From Falciphora oryzae (Eukaryota; Ascomycota; Sordariomycetes; Magnaporthales; Magnaporthaceae): a DNA stretch of 64,000 nt. The stretch spans positions 236,982 through 300,981 of the forward strand of contig JNVV01000043.1 in NCBI GenBank assembly GCA_000733355.1, in the 5' to 3' direction. Made by a program: the position numbers and the translations under genes. Shown here piece by piece: positions 1-10,636 of the stretch (within the stretch, counting starts at the first letter, position 1; each line of letters starts with the position of its first letter). Under the pieces are notes generated by a model, which made no database searches, was not told the DNA's origin, and was given only the letters and a program-made list of their open reading frames with translations.

Positions 1-1191
1 GGTAGTGCATACCCTCTCGGCCGTGATGGCCGAAGCCGCCCTTATGTTGACCATTCTTGCGTTTTTTTTCTTCTGCCCAACCTGGATCGATGCAGTCTGT
101 GCCCTTGCTTGGCCGTGCTTTCTCGGGAAAGAAGCTACACGAGGCCATGCAAGGCCTGGATGATGGCGGTGTCGCAGCAACCAAGCTTGCCGGTGACCTT
201 CCACCCTTGAGCACACACGACTTTGACCTCGGCGCTTCTTTGAAAGAACCGGTTGCTGCCGATGCCATCTCGTCAGACTCAAGGGGGAAAAAACGAGGTA
301 GCAGCGGGTGGTCCTGTAGGCCAGAGACTGCTGACAGTTCCGGCACATAACGAGGAACATCGTCATGTTGGAATATCCAGGCACTGCTGTTCGCATGTCG
401 CGCAGTTTCTTTCCAAGAAAGACAAAGATGGAACGTGGATCAGGCGACAAACCGACCGGAGCTTAAGGGAGAACGAGGGGAGTCCCTGATTATAGGAAGT
501 TTCAAGAATTTATTACATTGGATGGTGGGAATGATGGAGGCTCGTGGCGCAAACTCCAGCAAAAGGTTGTCGACGATCAAAGGGGTTTTAATAGAACCAA
601 AAGGGCTCAGCGCCTTTTGCGGCTTCCATGACACCGGGGAAGACACCAGGTAGACCGGAGAAAGCATACCATCTCCTAGATCTCAATGTTTCTATCCACC
701 CTAAAGCACCCGTGCACAATCGAACCCGGTTGGCGGAGGCCGGGGACTGGGGAGAAAAGAATAGAATAAATGCGATGCTGCCGGAAAGACGGTAGCGGTA
801 TTCTGTGCAGAATAGGGACGAAAGAGAGAGTATATCCAACGTCGGTAAATCAGGATCTACCAGTCCCTGCCTCCCTAGGGGCATACGGCGTGCTAGAGCT
901 ACCTAAGCTTATATACACCAGGTTATGGTGCTGCTATCGAGGCGGCTAACAAGTTAAACCCGAAGGCACACGGAGGTCGAGCCGCGTTCCGGCGCTCCTT
1001 GTTGGTGAGCGGGCAATCGGCAGTGGTGCGTAAAGACGCCGGGGCGTTGTAAGCGTTGCGGGTGGTAGTGATGCTGTCGGCCGGCGAATATGCCGGAAAG
1101 GGGTAGGGCCGGGTTTGGGCGGAGGGGACCTCGGGACCCCCCCTGGGCCCGGAAGACCTCGAAGGCAGGGCGCGCGGCGCGCCGAGTTTTT
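1..1191. other. Left-edge stretch without a recognisable gene
   Basis: Only short overlapping open frames occur here, and none has a recognisable domain or the C/G-ending codon preference of the real genes to the right. Because a piggyBac-like fragment follows directly, part of this stretch (roughly 900-1190) may be an even more decayed upstream portion of that element. I could not establish a reading frame through it. Confidence 0.5.
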
Positions 1192-1690
1192 GGTGACGAT
1201 CCGGTGAAGGAATTGTCAATTCCGCCGGTAACTTGGGCTTACAACCACAATACGGGCGGCGTTAATCTGGGCGATAAACTCCGTGCTTTTTGCGCTTTTA
1301 ATCACCGGTATTGTCGGGGCTCGTAGCAATCTTTCGCGTGGGGTTTTCCCCTGCAAATTGTATGCGTAAATACGTATATCTTGCAGCGCGACGGCGCGTC
1401 GCTTTTCGATCGGTACGGCAGCGAAGCGGGCTCGAGAAAACGATCGACTGCAGCTTCGGTTCCCTGCAAAGAAATAAAAGCTTCAAAGCACGTTCTGGTC
1501 AAAAGAAAGAGGCCAACTTGCTCTGCCTGCCGTGGGGTGCAACGCCTCAGCAACAAACGACGCGCGTTGGCCGATATCGAGGGCAATCTGAAGGCGCCGA
1601 CGCAAACGTTCTTTAGGTGCGACGTACCTCTGTAACAACGACTTCTACTGGTACCTGTATCACGGGCTAAATCAGGCGGGCTTGGGAGTA
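1192..1690 (+). pseudogene. piggyBac-like transposase, C-terminal remnant
   Basis: The reading frame from about 1201 gives a block with the YNHNTGGVNLGDKLR motif, which resembles the conserved piggyBac (DDE_Tnp_1_7) segment YNxxMGGVDxxDQLR near the third catalytic Asp. Here the first Asp of that motif is Asn. Hydrophobic VNTYIL-type sequence follows, then a Lys/Arg stretch with CSAC, and further on ADIEGNLKAPTQ and CDVPL. The copy is dead: an in-frame TAG at 1324-1326 falls where the family usually has Trp, and a frameshift near 1632-1636 separates CDVPL from CNNDFYWYLYHGL. The frame then runs into the TA at 1689-1690, where another transposon has inserted. Across the reconstructed empty site (1690 joined to 4543) the frame stays open for a few more codons. 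The assignment rests on motif resemblance only. Confidence 0.55.
1689..1690. repeat. TA target-site duplication, left copy
   Basis: The TA dinucleotide abuts the outer end of the left terminal inverted repeat and is matched by TA at 4541-4542. This fits integration of a Tc1/mariner-type element at a TA site. Confidence 0.8.
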
Positions 1691-1771
1691 CCTGGGGACT
1701 GTCCGTTGTGGGTCCCCTCTGAGAGGGGAGTAAAAAAATCAGGTTTGCACAAAAACTCCGGCCCACAGATC
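1691..1771 (+). repeat. Left terminal inverted repeat, 81 bp
   Basis: This is the exact reverse complement of 4460-4540. It begins CCTGGGGACTGTCC and contains an odd palindrome centred near 1721 (TCCCCTCT-G-AGAGGGGA). Identity stops immediately inside GATC at 1768-1771. Confidence 0.95.
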
Positions 1772-1852
1772 TGCCATAGAAATTAGCTGCGACGCATATT
1801 TTGATCAGCTTCAATTGTACTCTTTTGCTTGCCAACGCACTCACAAATAAAA

Positions 1853-3767
1853 ATGCCGGGAGATAAGGATATCAGGGAGTCGCCCGCGATCAGGGCTGCA
1901 CGGCGATACGTGCAAATCTTGCAGGCAGGCCAAGAACGCGCCCATTTGGCGCGTAGATGCGCCCCTCCCAAAAACGCGCCGCTGGAGGGACTCCGTGCCT
2001 TCTGCGCGCGCGTGAGGGTGCCCTACTCCTCTGTAGGGCGACACGTTAGGTCCCTGCAGTCGTTTGGGAGGCCTGACCTTTCCTACCTGCCCCAGGGCCG
2101 CCCTCGCACGCTGACCGAGGCTGAGGATGCTGCGGTAGTCGCGTACGTTGTACAGCTTGAACGGGCCGGCCGGCCGGCCACCAAAAACGAGATAGTAACG
2201 GCGGCGACCCTCCTCCGCGCCCGCCGTAACCCTCCCACGTTATCCGAGATCAACAGAAACTGGTACCCCGCCTGGAAAAGGAACCACCCCGAGCTTCGAA
2301 AAACTGGTACTCGCCCTATTAAAACGAACAGGCTGGGGTTTGAAATCCAGCCTGACGACGTCAAGCGTTGGTATCAAAGGTCGGAAAAGATGGCGGCTAA
2401 GCAGGAAATAACGGCTTCCGCGGTCTGGAACGCAGACGAAGTAGGGTGCCGGATAGGCGTGCGTAACGGCCGGATCAAAGTCATGGTTGTAACTAAAAAA
2501 AAAGCACGCAAAGCCGCACTCTATCGACCCGGCCAACAAAAAGTCCTGCACGCTGGTAGGGGCCGGCAACGCTATCGGTAACTCTTTTCCGCCCTTCTGT
2601 ATCTTCAAACAATGGCCGTTAGCGGAATGGGAAGAGGCAGATTTACCTGGCGATACTGCTTTTGTGCGGTCACCTACTGGCTTTTCAAGCCAAAAGATCA
2701 CCCTCGCCTGGATCCGTATCTTCAACCGCCTCTTTTAGCCGCTGATCGCGGGGGTACAAGCCTCAAAAAGCCCGTCTTTGGAGGATTGGTTTGGCTACTT
2801 TGCTAACACCAAATTCGACTTTTTAATAGATCCGTTCGATCAGGAAAACTGTCGAGAGGGCACCCGCCAAAAGGCTTACGGCAAACGGATCTGGCGCTGG
2901 CTGATTTTCGACGGCTTCACCGGGCATTTTTCGATCGAAATAGTCGACTACTGCCTGCGGTTCGATATCCAGTTGGTCAGCCTACCGGCGCACTCGTCGC
3001 ATCAAATACAGCCCATAGACGTTGGCGTTTTCTCGCATTTTAAAAACGAGCATCAAAAGGTCCTGTTCGAAAAGGTGCGCGAAGGCGACGTAAGGTTTAC
3101 GCGCATCGACTTTGTAATGGCTTTCGGGGTAGGGTTTTCCTATGCTCTAGATCCCGTATAAATTAGCTGATAACCAGAGCCCACTTTAGCGCATCTGGGG
3201 GGCTGCTTTTACCAAAGGGCACGTTATCACCGGATTTGAAGATAGCGGCATTTGGCCTCTCAACCCGGCCCGGGTCCTCAACCGGCTTACCGGCAAAATC
3301 GCGACCCAAACCCCGCGCCTACCGGAGGCCCTGCCATCAAATTCTCGTTACGATGCCGCCAAATATACCGCAGAAAGTCTACGTACCAAATACAGCCATT
3401 TCACGGCCTTTATGAGCTCGCCTACGCGCCGCGGGTTAAAGTTTCTTTCCGCGGCCACAAACGAAGCGATCTTTTTCCAGCGCAGTGCCGAGACGGAGCG
3501 CCAAAAAAAAACGCCCGGCTCAAACGCCTCTCAAATCAGCGGATCCGCCGCACCATTAAGTCGTCAGATAAGCAGTTCGCTACTCCAATAGTGCTCGCCG
3601 AAATGCGGGTGCGAAAGGAGGACCGCCGCTGCAAAAAGAAGGCCAAAAAGGCGAAAAAGGCCAAGCGAAAGTTTAAAAAGCTTCTGCGAAGGCAACAACA
3701 AAAGCACGAGGCCGCCTGGCGCACCGCTGGCAGGACCTTTCAAAGCCGGAAGGTAACGAAGGCTTAA
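1853..3767 (+). pseudogene. Broken pogo/Fot1-family transposase
   Basis: The frame opens with ATG at 1853. An N-terminal half of about 240 residues includes an HTH/CENP-B-like region with a TLSEINRNWYPAWKRNHPE motif, then the NADEVG segment that carries the first catalytic Asp of DDE_1 transposases. The coding sense then shifts frame near 2560-2580, meets a TAG at 2736-2738 (CAG would suit the context) and continues from about 2778. There the FDGFTGHFS block gives the second Asp, and SLPAHSSHQIQPIDVGVF the third. Stops and another shift occur around 3159-3175. The GFEDSGIWPLNP block typical of the family C-terminus follows near 3233. A final slip at the A-run near 3503 precedes a Lys/Arg-rich tail ending at 3767. 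With at least four disruptions, no functional product is expected from this copy. Confidence 0.85.
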
Positions 3768-4459
3768 TATCTCGACCTTGTCGGATTTAGCGCCGAATTT
3801 ATTGCCTTTCAACCCGATAACAAAAAGTGGCGCCTAGAGGGCGAAGAGGATGCTAACTAGGTAATAGATACGAGCAGAAGGGTTACCGGCAAGCCTCTAA
3901 CCGACGTGATCCTCGGTAGCGACGTATCTATCGATATCTGCACCCAGGCGCCTGCCCAGCCAGATCCGTGGGGTCACCGGCCTTTAACAGAGGAGGATCA
4001 AGCCCTCGCTGATCTGCTGGATCCCTTGGCCCAAAACAACGACCCTCTGATGAAGTCTTCACCTCCGTTGCCGCCCAGTTCGCCCTGTCCCCAGGTGGGT
4101 AGCCCAAAGGGCCGGCCTCGGCCCTGGATCCGGGATCCAAACCCGGATTTCGATTACGATCAACCCCTCTTGTTAGGGGATTAGGTCCCAAGAAGAGATT
4201 GCACCAATTTTCAAGTCTCTAGATGCAAATCTGGCCTGTTAGCGACTGTTGATCGTCAGGGGACGTATATCCAGGACGACTGCAAACCCTGGAATTCACC
4301 CGCAAAAATACACGTATTCTGGCCAGATATCCTATTTCAATAAAATCTTCCCGCTTTGCTCGTTCTTTTTTTACAACTTATATCTCCTTAAGCCTTTTGG
4401 TTGTTGTTTTGTTCGCGATTGAACTTTCCTGCACAGATTGCCTAGCTTATTTGGCGGCG
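3768..4459 (+). other. 3' interior of the transposon, no intact gene
   Basis: Between the transposase remnant and the right inverted repeat lies a 92-codon open frame (3906-4184). It is rich in Pro and Asp, with an acidic end (DPNPDFDYDQ). It may be the detached C-terminal tail of the transposase or chance. From 4185 to 4459 the sequence becomes T-rich with no coding signal. Confidence 0.4.
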
Positions 4460-4540
4460 GATCTGTGGGCCGGAGTTTTTGTGCAAACCTGATTTTTTTA
4501 CTCCCCTCTCAGAGGGGACCCACAACGGACAGTCCCCAGG
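4460..4540 (-). repeat. Right terminal inverted repeat, 81 bp
   Basis: Perfect reverse complement of 1691-1771, including the internal palindrome (around 4502-4518). The outer end abuts TA at 4541-4542. Confidence 0.95.
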
Positions 4541-4542
4541 TA
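4541..4542. repeat. TA target-site duplication, right copy
   Basis: Matches the TA at 1689-1690 at the other end of the element. Confidence 0.8.
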
Positions 4543-5359
4543 CCGGAAAATAAAGCTTTTAATTGGTTGTGGTGGCGCTGATCTGCATGTCACGATCAGG
4601 GAGCGTAGGCTTCGCAGCCAGGTGCAATTGATACTATGGACTGAAGACTCTTCTATGGGGAGGAAACAAGGAAGAAAGGCGCGGCGCGCCGAAGGCGCGA
4701 TGCGGTAGAAAAAGCGGTGCGGCGTCTCATCGCACGAGCCATTTCGTGACGCGTGCTCACGTGGATGCCTGCGGCGTGCGGTGAACTGCCCTGGGGCGTC
4801 ACACTGCAGACAAGCATCTAATGGCACTCAAAAGGATAATGGAACCCAAATAGATATTACGTTTCCCAAACCAAGCACTTCCATATTCGCTTCCTAATTA
4901 TACCAAAAGCCCCGCTGAAACGCAGTTATAAAAAGAAGAAGAAGAAGAAAAAAGAGAAGAAAATGTTCGCGTCCTGTCGTTGCGGCCCTTTTGGAGCCTT
5001 GCACACTTTCGTATATGACGGTATGCACGCCCGTCCTTCCTGCTCCGTTACACCTACGAAAGCTGTGTTTTGGGTTCGTGTTTTTGTATTACTAGGAGGA
5101 TACCACGTACCCGGTTATGTCAGTTGGAGCTCGAGCAGGTTCCACGAGCACTTTTGCTTGGCAGGACGTTGATGTTCCCGGGGATGGAGCGACGGGAAGG
5201 GGCAGCTTACCTTTATTGACGAGCGTTGGATGCAGTTCGGTATCGCGATATGCGCGTTTCCGTGCCGCTGTGCAAGTGCTTATGTACACAGGCGACTTCG
5301 TCTCCGGTTCGACGGCATGTATCCTCGTGTCACGTGCCCCTAAGGGGCAGGTGGACGGG
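4543..5359. other. Intergenic stretch right of the transposon
   Basis: The first codons (to about 4570) continue the interrupted piggyBac-like frame. After that I see no gene. A (GAA)-rich simple repeat lies at about 4932-4963. Plus-strand open frames near 4963-5374 lack the local codon preference and largely mirror the minus-strand gene that follows. Confidence 0.45.
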
Positions 5360-5635
5360 CTACTGTTTGGTTGAGCCGGACGTGGCGTGGTTGGTGGACG
5401 GAGCAGGGGGAGGGGCATTGGAGGCGCCGTGGCCCTGGCGCACCTGGCCGATGGTGTTGAAGGGAGAGGAGCCGCTGGGCTCAGCGAGCCAGCGGTCCAT
5501 GGGGCTGGCGTCAGCACCAGCGCCAGCACCATCAGCACCAGCAGCACCAGCAGCCTGCGCGCTTTGCCAGGTCTGAATCCCCCAGGTCCGGGAGACGTTC
5601 TGCCAGGTGTCCTGGGTGCTGCCGTTGCCCGACAT
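5360..5635 (-). CDS. Small Ala/Gly/Ser-rich protein of unknown function, 91 aa
   Basis: I do not recognise the family. The start at 5633-5635 (MSGNGSTQDTW) was chosen over an in-frame ATG 20 codons upstream because codon bias becomes strong only from here. The N-terminus is polar with three Trp residues (TWQNVSRTWGIQTWQ). An Ala/Gly repeat (AAGAAGADGAGAGAD) follows, then a Pro/Ser/Gly tail ending in STKQ. There is no signal peptide, transmembrane segment or known domain. Nearly all codons end in C or G or are favoured GCT/GGT, which in Sordariomycetes marks strongly expressed genes. A TATAAA lies 183 bp upstream on the same strand. Coding status is inferred from codon bias, the start context and the TATA box. 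It could also be the first exon of a longer transcript. Confidence 0.55.
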   Translation of the reverse strand: MSGNGSTQDTWQNVSRTWGIQTWQSAQAAGAAGADGAGAGADASPMDRWLAEPSGSSPFNTIGQVRQGHGASNAPPPAPSTNHATSGSTKQ

Positions 5636-5817
5636 GGCTAAGGCGACTTGATGGCGGGAGGGGATGGTGTCGGGAGAAGGAGGATGGGTGTCCAAAGTAG
5701 AGAGATGTGTATGTTTCAGGGAGGCGGGCTTGCTTTTGGGAGGAGAGGTTGCGGGTGGTAGAAGGTAGTTTCAGGAGGCATTCTGATCATGGCCGATGCT
5801 GGCTGGGGAAATCTGGC

Positions 5818-5823
5818 TTTATA
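5818..5823 (-). promoter_or_regulatory. TATA box for the small 91-aa gene
   Basis: TATAAA is read on the minus strand within GTCTATAAAGCC, 183 bp upstream of the ATG at 5635. The spacing allows a leader of about 150 nt. Confidence 0.45.
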
Positions 5824-6039
5824 GACAAAAAAGCCGAACAGGAGCAGATATAAAGGAACTAAGTTTGAGGGAGAAAGAGAGAAAAAGCTACCATGGGATT
5901 CGTGGGGTTAAAAGCATCGTCATGTTTTTTTCCTCCAAAAAAAACCTGCAACATTTCCTGGTAAGGCGAGCGGCGACGGCGAGGCGCATTATTCCCAGGG
6001 CTTTCGGGACGCGAGGGCCCTTAGCATCAATACGATGTG

Positions 6040-6665
6040 CAGCTCAGTACTCCTTAGCGCCGGTGCTCCTTCTCCAATGAGCGGCAAGGCATTGGGGCAG
6101 GGTTCCAAGCGGGTCTCGTGCCAAAGCCCAGTGGTCGATGGACTCCCTGGCCTCGGTCAACCGTTTAAGGACGTGGGTGAACTGTCCATAGCAGGGGAAA
6201 TACGCCAACAGCGCGGCACCTTTGCCGCTGTCAGATTTCCGTCCCCGGCATTGGTTTGTGCCGGCGTCGATATATCCCACAAAACCTGGGTGACGCGGCG
6301 GTCTTGGAGAACCCGGGAGAGTTGTGCCTTGAGCGATTCCTCGTATCGGCGCTTCTGCCGCTCCCCAGCCTCGATCAATCGACGCTACTCCTCGGAGTCG
6401 TCTTCGGGTTCAGGAAGATGATACGGGTGCTTGGCCATCCTGTCATGCAGCCATTCACTCTCCAGTTGATAAAGACGGCCTATCTTTCCACACCCTCGAC
6501 CCCTTCAAGCTTGGAAACGTCCCACCCGTGCTGGCGGAGCTTGGCCTCGACCCTGCGCGCGGTCGCCTGATATCTCTCCTCGCGCCTCCGCAGGCGGATC
6601 GGGACGAGGATCTGATCGAGGTCGACGAGGCCTAGAACCTCCACACCCAGCTGCTGCAGCGAAAG
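6040..6665 (-). pseudogene. Decayed gene of unknown family, coiled-coil-like
   Basis: On the minus strand a coding-looking frame runs from about 6665 downward (QQLGVEVLGLVDLDQILVP, then an Arg/Glu-rich RLRRREERYQ stretch). It shifts frame near 6505, continues as RLYQLESEWLHDRMAKHPYH, hits a TAG near 6388, then resumes as RRLIEAGERQKRRYEESLKAQ. Another shift near 6280 leads into a frame that ends at 6044. The pieces join in order, alternate charged residues as in a coiled coil, and have coding-like third positions. I recognise no domain. It may be a truncated host gene or part of a further mobile element. An intron cannot be ruled out for one of the shifts. Confidence 0.35.
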
Positions 6666-7785
6666 GCTCGGTTGTGTTCACAATGTCGACGCGAAGATAC
6701 TTTATGATGGAGATTCCGTCCTCTTGGACTTCAGCGATGCTGAGCGGCAGAATCGCTGTTTAGTGAGACTCTTTGCGTATTTGTGGACAAGAAACCGGGT
6801 TTCAGTTTTGGTCAATACCTGACGTCCTCGCATCCGAAGGCACACTTTACAGGCTGTAGAGGCCACACAGTGAGCAGCGCTATGTTTATCTTTCATAGGG
6901 CCCGCAGACGTCTATCGATGCCGACGGGGGCATCGAAGGGTCATCCTCGCTGGAGTCGATGATTCCGCGGTTGATAAACACAATGTTGTCAAGGCTGGAT
7001 GGCTTCGCGGAGAGGCGATGCGCTATTGAGGTTTGCTGTGACACCATGTGAGGCTAGTGGCCCACTGGGGGAATCCTCGGTGTTGTATCCATGTTTTGTT
7101 ATAGCGGGCGGGGCTTGAGTAAACTCCGCTGTCGCCGCGACGGCCTACGATGAGCTTGTCTCAATCCAGTCTGCAGCCACGTTCCTCGGCGATTTGGCCG
7201 GCAGATCCATCTAATCGCCTAACCCCTGTTCAGGTGTGACAAATCTCAATCCAGCGGACTTCGGATGACCGCGGATATTTCACGTTCACGCCATGCCAGT
7301 CTCGCGAACCGGGCCTTGCGAGTCGCTCAGGGGCAGGCAGAATACCGATTTATCGCCAGAGGTCTGGGCTTGGTAAGTCGTTGATGGGTAATTCCGTGAC
7401 GCAAGTGCTCGCCACTCGCCGAACGAAGGGGCTCTTACTACGTGCACCCGGAAAGAAAAAAAAAAGTGTCAACAAAAGGACCGCTTCGGCCACGACCGAA
7501 GGTATGTACTACCGCTGAAACTGCCTCGGCAGTGGGACGAATGAAGGTGAATGTTATGGCACGGCACCACCTCGTGGTGGTTGATAGAGTACTTTTGATG
7601 TTGACCCTTGCTTGATCTGATCGCGAGACGGTGGGGGACCATGACGTTTTGCGGCGGAGATCCGCGGCCCCTGCTGGTCCCTCCCCACACAATGCCCCTC
7701 ATGGTCGTGGATGCCGCCGTGGTCTGCCGATTGCGCCTTCGGGTTCCATGTTGAAACGGGGGTAGGTTCCCAATTGCGTGACGGG
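6666..7785. other. Intergenic stretch, no gene seen
   Basis: There are only short frames without codon bias. A weak minus-strand frame at 6702-6896 may be an upstream part of the decayed gene at 6040-6665. No repeats or RNA genes were recognised. Confidence 0.45.
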
Positions 7786-7791
7786 TATAAA
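7786..7791 (+). promoter_or_regulatory. TATA box for the reductase gene
   Basis: TATAAA within GGGTATAAATTGG lies 168 bp upstream of the ATG at 7959, a usual distance for a filamentous-fungal promoter. Confidence 0.5.
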
Positions 7792-7958
7792 TTGGCGTGG
7801 CCTCGCTCCATGGTGGTGTCTTTTGCTGGGATGTTCTGCAATAAGGTAACCTCCTTTCACCCCTCCGCTCCTGACCGAGAAGCTGAGTGATTCGTGATAA
7901 AACACACTTGCTTGATCTCCATTTACGGCATCCGACACAGGCCAAACAAATCTTCAAC

Positions 7959-9233
7959 ATGAGCTCCAAGCCCAAGGTTCTCCTGACCGGTATGTTCAGC
8001 TGAGAAACCACTCTGTTAGCTTGTCGCCGGAGAACAGAAGTAGAACTGACAAACGCAATTATAACAGGCGGGTCTGGCTTTATCGCAGGTGTGTAAAAGA
8101 CACATCGAGAACTATCTGCGCCCACTTTGATGGACAGAACGTCTGACTGACAAGTCTGCTCTTCCCACAACAGCCCACATCCTGGATCAGCTGCTCGAAA
8201 AGGGCTACAAGGTGATCACGACCGTCCGCAGCCAGGACAAGGCCGACAAGATCCGCGGCGCGCACCCGAACCTGTCCAAGGACGAGCTGGACTTCGCCAT
8301 CGTGCCCGACATCGCCAAGCCCGACTCCTTCGACGAGGTCGTCGAGACCCCTGGCATCGAGCTCGTCCTGCACACGGCGTCGCCGTTCCACTTTAACATC
8401 CGTACGTCCCCTGCATTCCCCTGACGCCAGAACAGGAAGGAAAGCTAAACAAATCCCCCCCACCAGAGAGCGCCAAGGAGCTCATCGACCCGGCCGTGGT
8501 CGGCACGACCTCGATCCTCAAGGCCATCGCGCGCTCCGCCCCGGGTGTCAAGCGCGTCGTCATCACCTCGTCCTTCGCCGCCATCGTGGACCCTGCCAAG
8601 GCCTGGGACCCGACCACCACTTTCAACGAATCCTCCTGGAACCCCGTGACCCTCGCCGACGCCGACGCCGACAAGTCGACGGCGTACCGGGCCTCCAAGA
8701 AGCTGGCCGAGCAGGCCGCGTGGGAGTTCGTGCGCGACCCCGCCAACGCCGTCAAGTTCGACCTGGCCACCATCAACCCGCCCATGGTTTTTGGCCCCGT
8801 GGTCCCGCATTTCGTCAGCCGCGACTCGGTCAACACGAGCAACGAGCGCATCGTGAACCTGCTCAAGGGCCAGTGGAAGGCGGACAGCGCGATCCCGGAC
8901 ACGGGGCCGGCCTTCGTCTGGGTCGACGTGCGGGACGTGGCGGCCGCGCACATCCGGGCCCTGGAGGCGCCCGAGGCGGGCGGCAAGAGGCTCTTCACGA
9001 CGGCGGGGACGTTTTCGAACAGGGAGATTTACGAGGTGGTCAAGAAGCGGTTCGGGGACGAGTACGCCGACAAGCTGCCGCCGGCTGACGTTAAAGGTGG
9101 CGAGATCGCGCCCGAGGACAAGAGGTACAGGTTCGACAACTCGGAGACCAACAGGATCCTGGGCATCAAGTGGAGGACGCTCGAGGAGAGCGTGGTGGAC
9201 GCGGTGAGGGAGTTCAAGACGGTGGGCATTTGA
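7959..9233 (+). CDS. NAD(P)-dependent epimerase/dehydratase (Gre2/DFR-like extended SDR), 348 aa
   Basis: Four exons: 7959-7989, 8068-8088, 8174-8401 and 8467-9233. Introns are 78, 85 and 65 nt with GT..AG ends, and the second exon is only 21 nt. The start MSSKPKVLLTG leads directly into the Rossmann motif TGGSGFIA (residues 10-17). The catalytic YxxxK is Y167-RAS-K171, preceded by VVITSSFAA. FGPVVPHF and VDVRDVAAAHI are the usual later motifs of the dihydroflavonol-4-reductase/Gre2 class. Such enzymes reduce small aldehydes or ketones (methylglyoxal, 3-methylbutanal and similar) with NADPH in the cytosol; the substrate here cannot be read from sequence. Length matches the family. The gene converges with orc6, leaving 83 bp between stop codons, and has a TATA box upstream. 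Confidence 0.92.
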
Positions 9234-9316
9234 GGGGTATGATTAAGGGGTGCTTAGTTTTTGGAGCGACGTATAGACTCGATAGAACCAATCTTTATAG
9301 AGGATAGGCAGGCGAT

Positions 9317-10636
9317 TCAGGGGTCGATGTCCATAGCAACGACGCCTTTCCGCTCAAGATCCTCGACTTGCCTCAGAATCTTGGCCTTCCAGACGGCATA
9401 CTCCCTCCGCCTCCGCTCGCTGACCAGGTCATACCTCTCCTGCAGCATCGTATCCGCCCGCCGGACCTGGTCGACCATGGCGCCGTCGCGCTCGTCGTCG
9501 TCGCCCCCATCAGCCTCTATACCCTCGTGGCTCATGTCTTGGATGCCCCTGAACCAGTCGCTGTCCAGCCAGCCTTTTTCCGTGACAACCACCAGCGCTT
9601 CCTTCAGGTCTTTTGACTTCAACATGCGCCAGCCCTCCCACCTATCTTCGCCACCCGCCTTGCCCTTTTCTGCGTCCTCAGCCCCCGGCGGGGCCTGTGC
9701 AGGTTCCGTGTTCCCCTTATTCGACACCAACTCCTCCCTCGCCCTGTTCCAGACCTTCAAAAGCGCCTTCTCCAGAATCTTGTACTGCTCCCCATCCAGC
9801 TCTTCATCCTCCGCAGCCGCCTCCCCGCCCGCAAGGGCCGCATTCGCCTTTGCGAGGGCGCGCATCGAGAAGAACACCAGCGCCGCCAGCAGGCCCGCAG
9901 GGTTCTCGACCGCCCACGCGTCGGGCGGCCCGCCGGGCGGCATGAGCACGTGGTCGAGCCCCGCAAACACGAAGGGCACCAGGCGCGTGACGTTCATGGC
10001 GGCGCACACGTAGCGCGTCACGGTCCGCAGCCACGGCGGCTGCTTCTTGTGGCCGGCGCGGCGCCAGAGCGTCTTGGTCGGGGAGCGGAACTGCGCGAGC
10101 GACTCCGACTGGGAGGGGGTGGGACGCTGGGCGCCGGCGACGCGCGTGGTAGACGAGGGGGATGCGGCGAGGGCGTCACGGAACCGGCCGGCGCGGGACG
10201 GTGTCCGGGGTTGCGAGCCGGGGGTTCCGGCGGCGGCGGCGGCGCGGACGCGGGCTGCGGAGCGGGGCGTGCCGGTGCCGGAGGAGGCGTTGGGGAGGAT
10301 GGTGTCGAGGTGGTTGTACAGGCGCTTGTAGATGCGGGGCGCGATGGGGGGACGGGGCTGGATTTGCGGGAGGTTGAGGGTGATTTTTAGCCTGGATTGG
10401 TGGTGAGCTTCGGTCACAGATAGCTAGCAAACAAGAGGCTGATAGTAATCCTACCTGTCGCATGCGATGTGAGCGCAAGCATACGTCCTGGCTATCTCCT
10501 CTTCGGCTTTGAGGGTGCTTGCGCGATGCCGGGACTGGGCGAGTAGTGAGGACGCCAGGCTGACGAGCTGGGGCGGAAGGTCGTCATTCTGCGCCGGGAG
10601 GAGGGAGAGGAGCGTCCGTTCGATGGCGCGGTTCAT
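9317..10636 (-). CDS. orc6: Origin recognition complex subunit 6, 418 aa
   Basis: Two exons on the minus strand: 10636-10455 and 10391-9317, with a 63-nt intron placed so that the split Arg codon (AG/G) is restored. Residues 1-80 carry the fungal Orc6 signature: MNRAIERTLLSLLP, LKAEEEIARTYACAHIA, then LKITLNLPQIQPRPPI and RIYKRLYNHLD. This is the TFIIB/cyclin-like domain of a subunit of the nuclear complex that marks replication origins and helps load MCM. The middle part is low-complexity Ala/Pro/Ser/Arg sequence with SPT/TPS-type motifs. The C-terminal part is predicted helical and ends RKGVVAMDIDP. The start chosen agrees with the conserved N-terminus. The gene is divergent from yme1 and convergent with the reductase gene. 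Confidence 0.9.

Larger units (their letters stand above)
1691..4540 (+). mobile_element. pogo/Fot1-like (Tc1/mariner superfamily) DNA transposon
   Basis: A 2,850-bp element bounded by perfect 81-bp terminal inverted repeats and flanked by TA (1689-1690 and 4541-4542). A TA duplication is the target-site signature of Tc1/mariner elements. The internal sequence encodes a DDE transposase with a CENP-B-like N-terminal half on the plus strand, as in fungal Fot1/pogo elements. The transposase is broken by several frameshifts and stops, so this copy is non-autonomous. The perfect terminal repeats contrast with the decayed gene. The element is inserted within a piggyBac-like remnant, so it arrived later than that element. 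Confidence 0.9.
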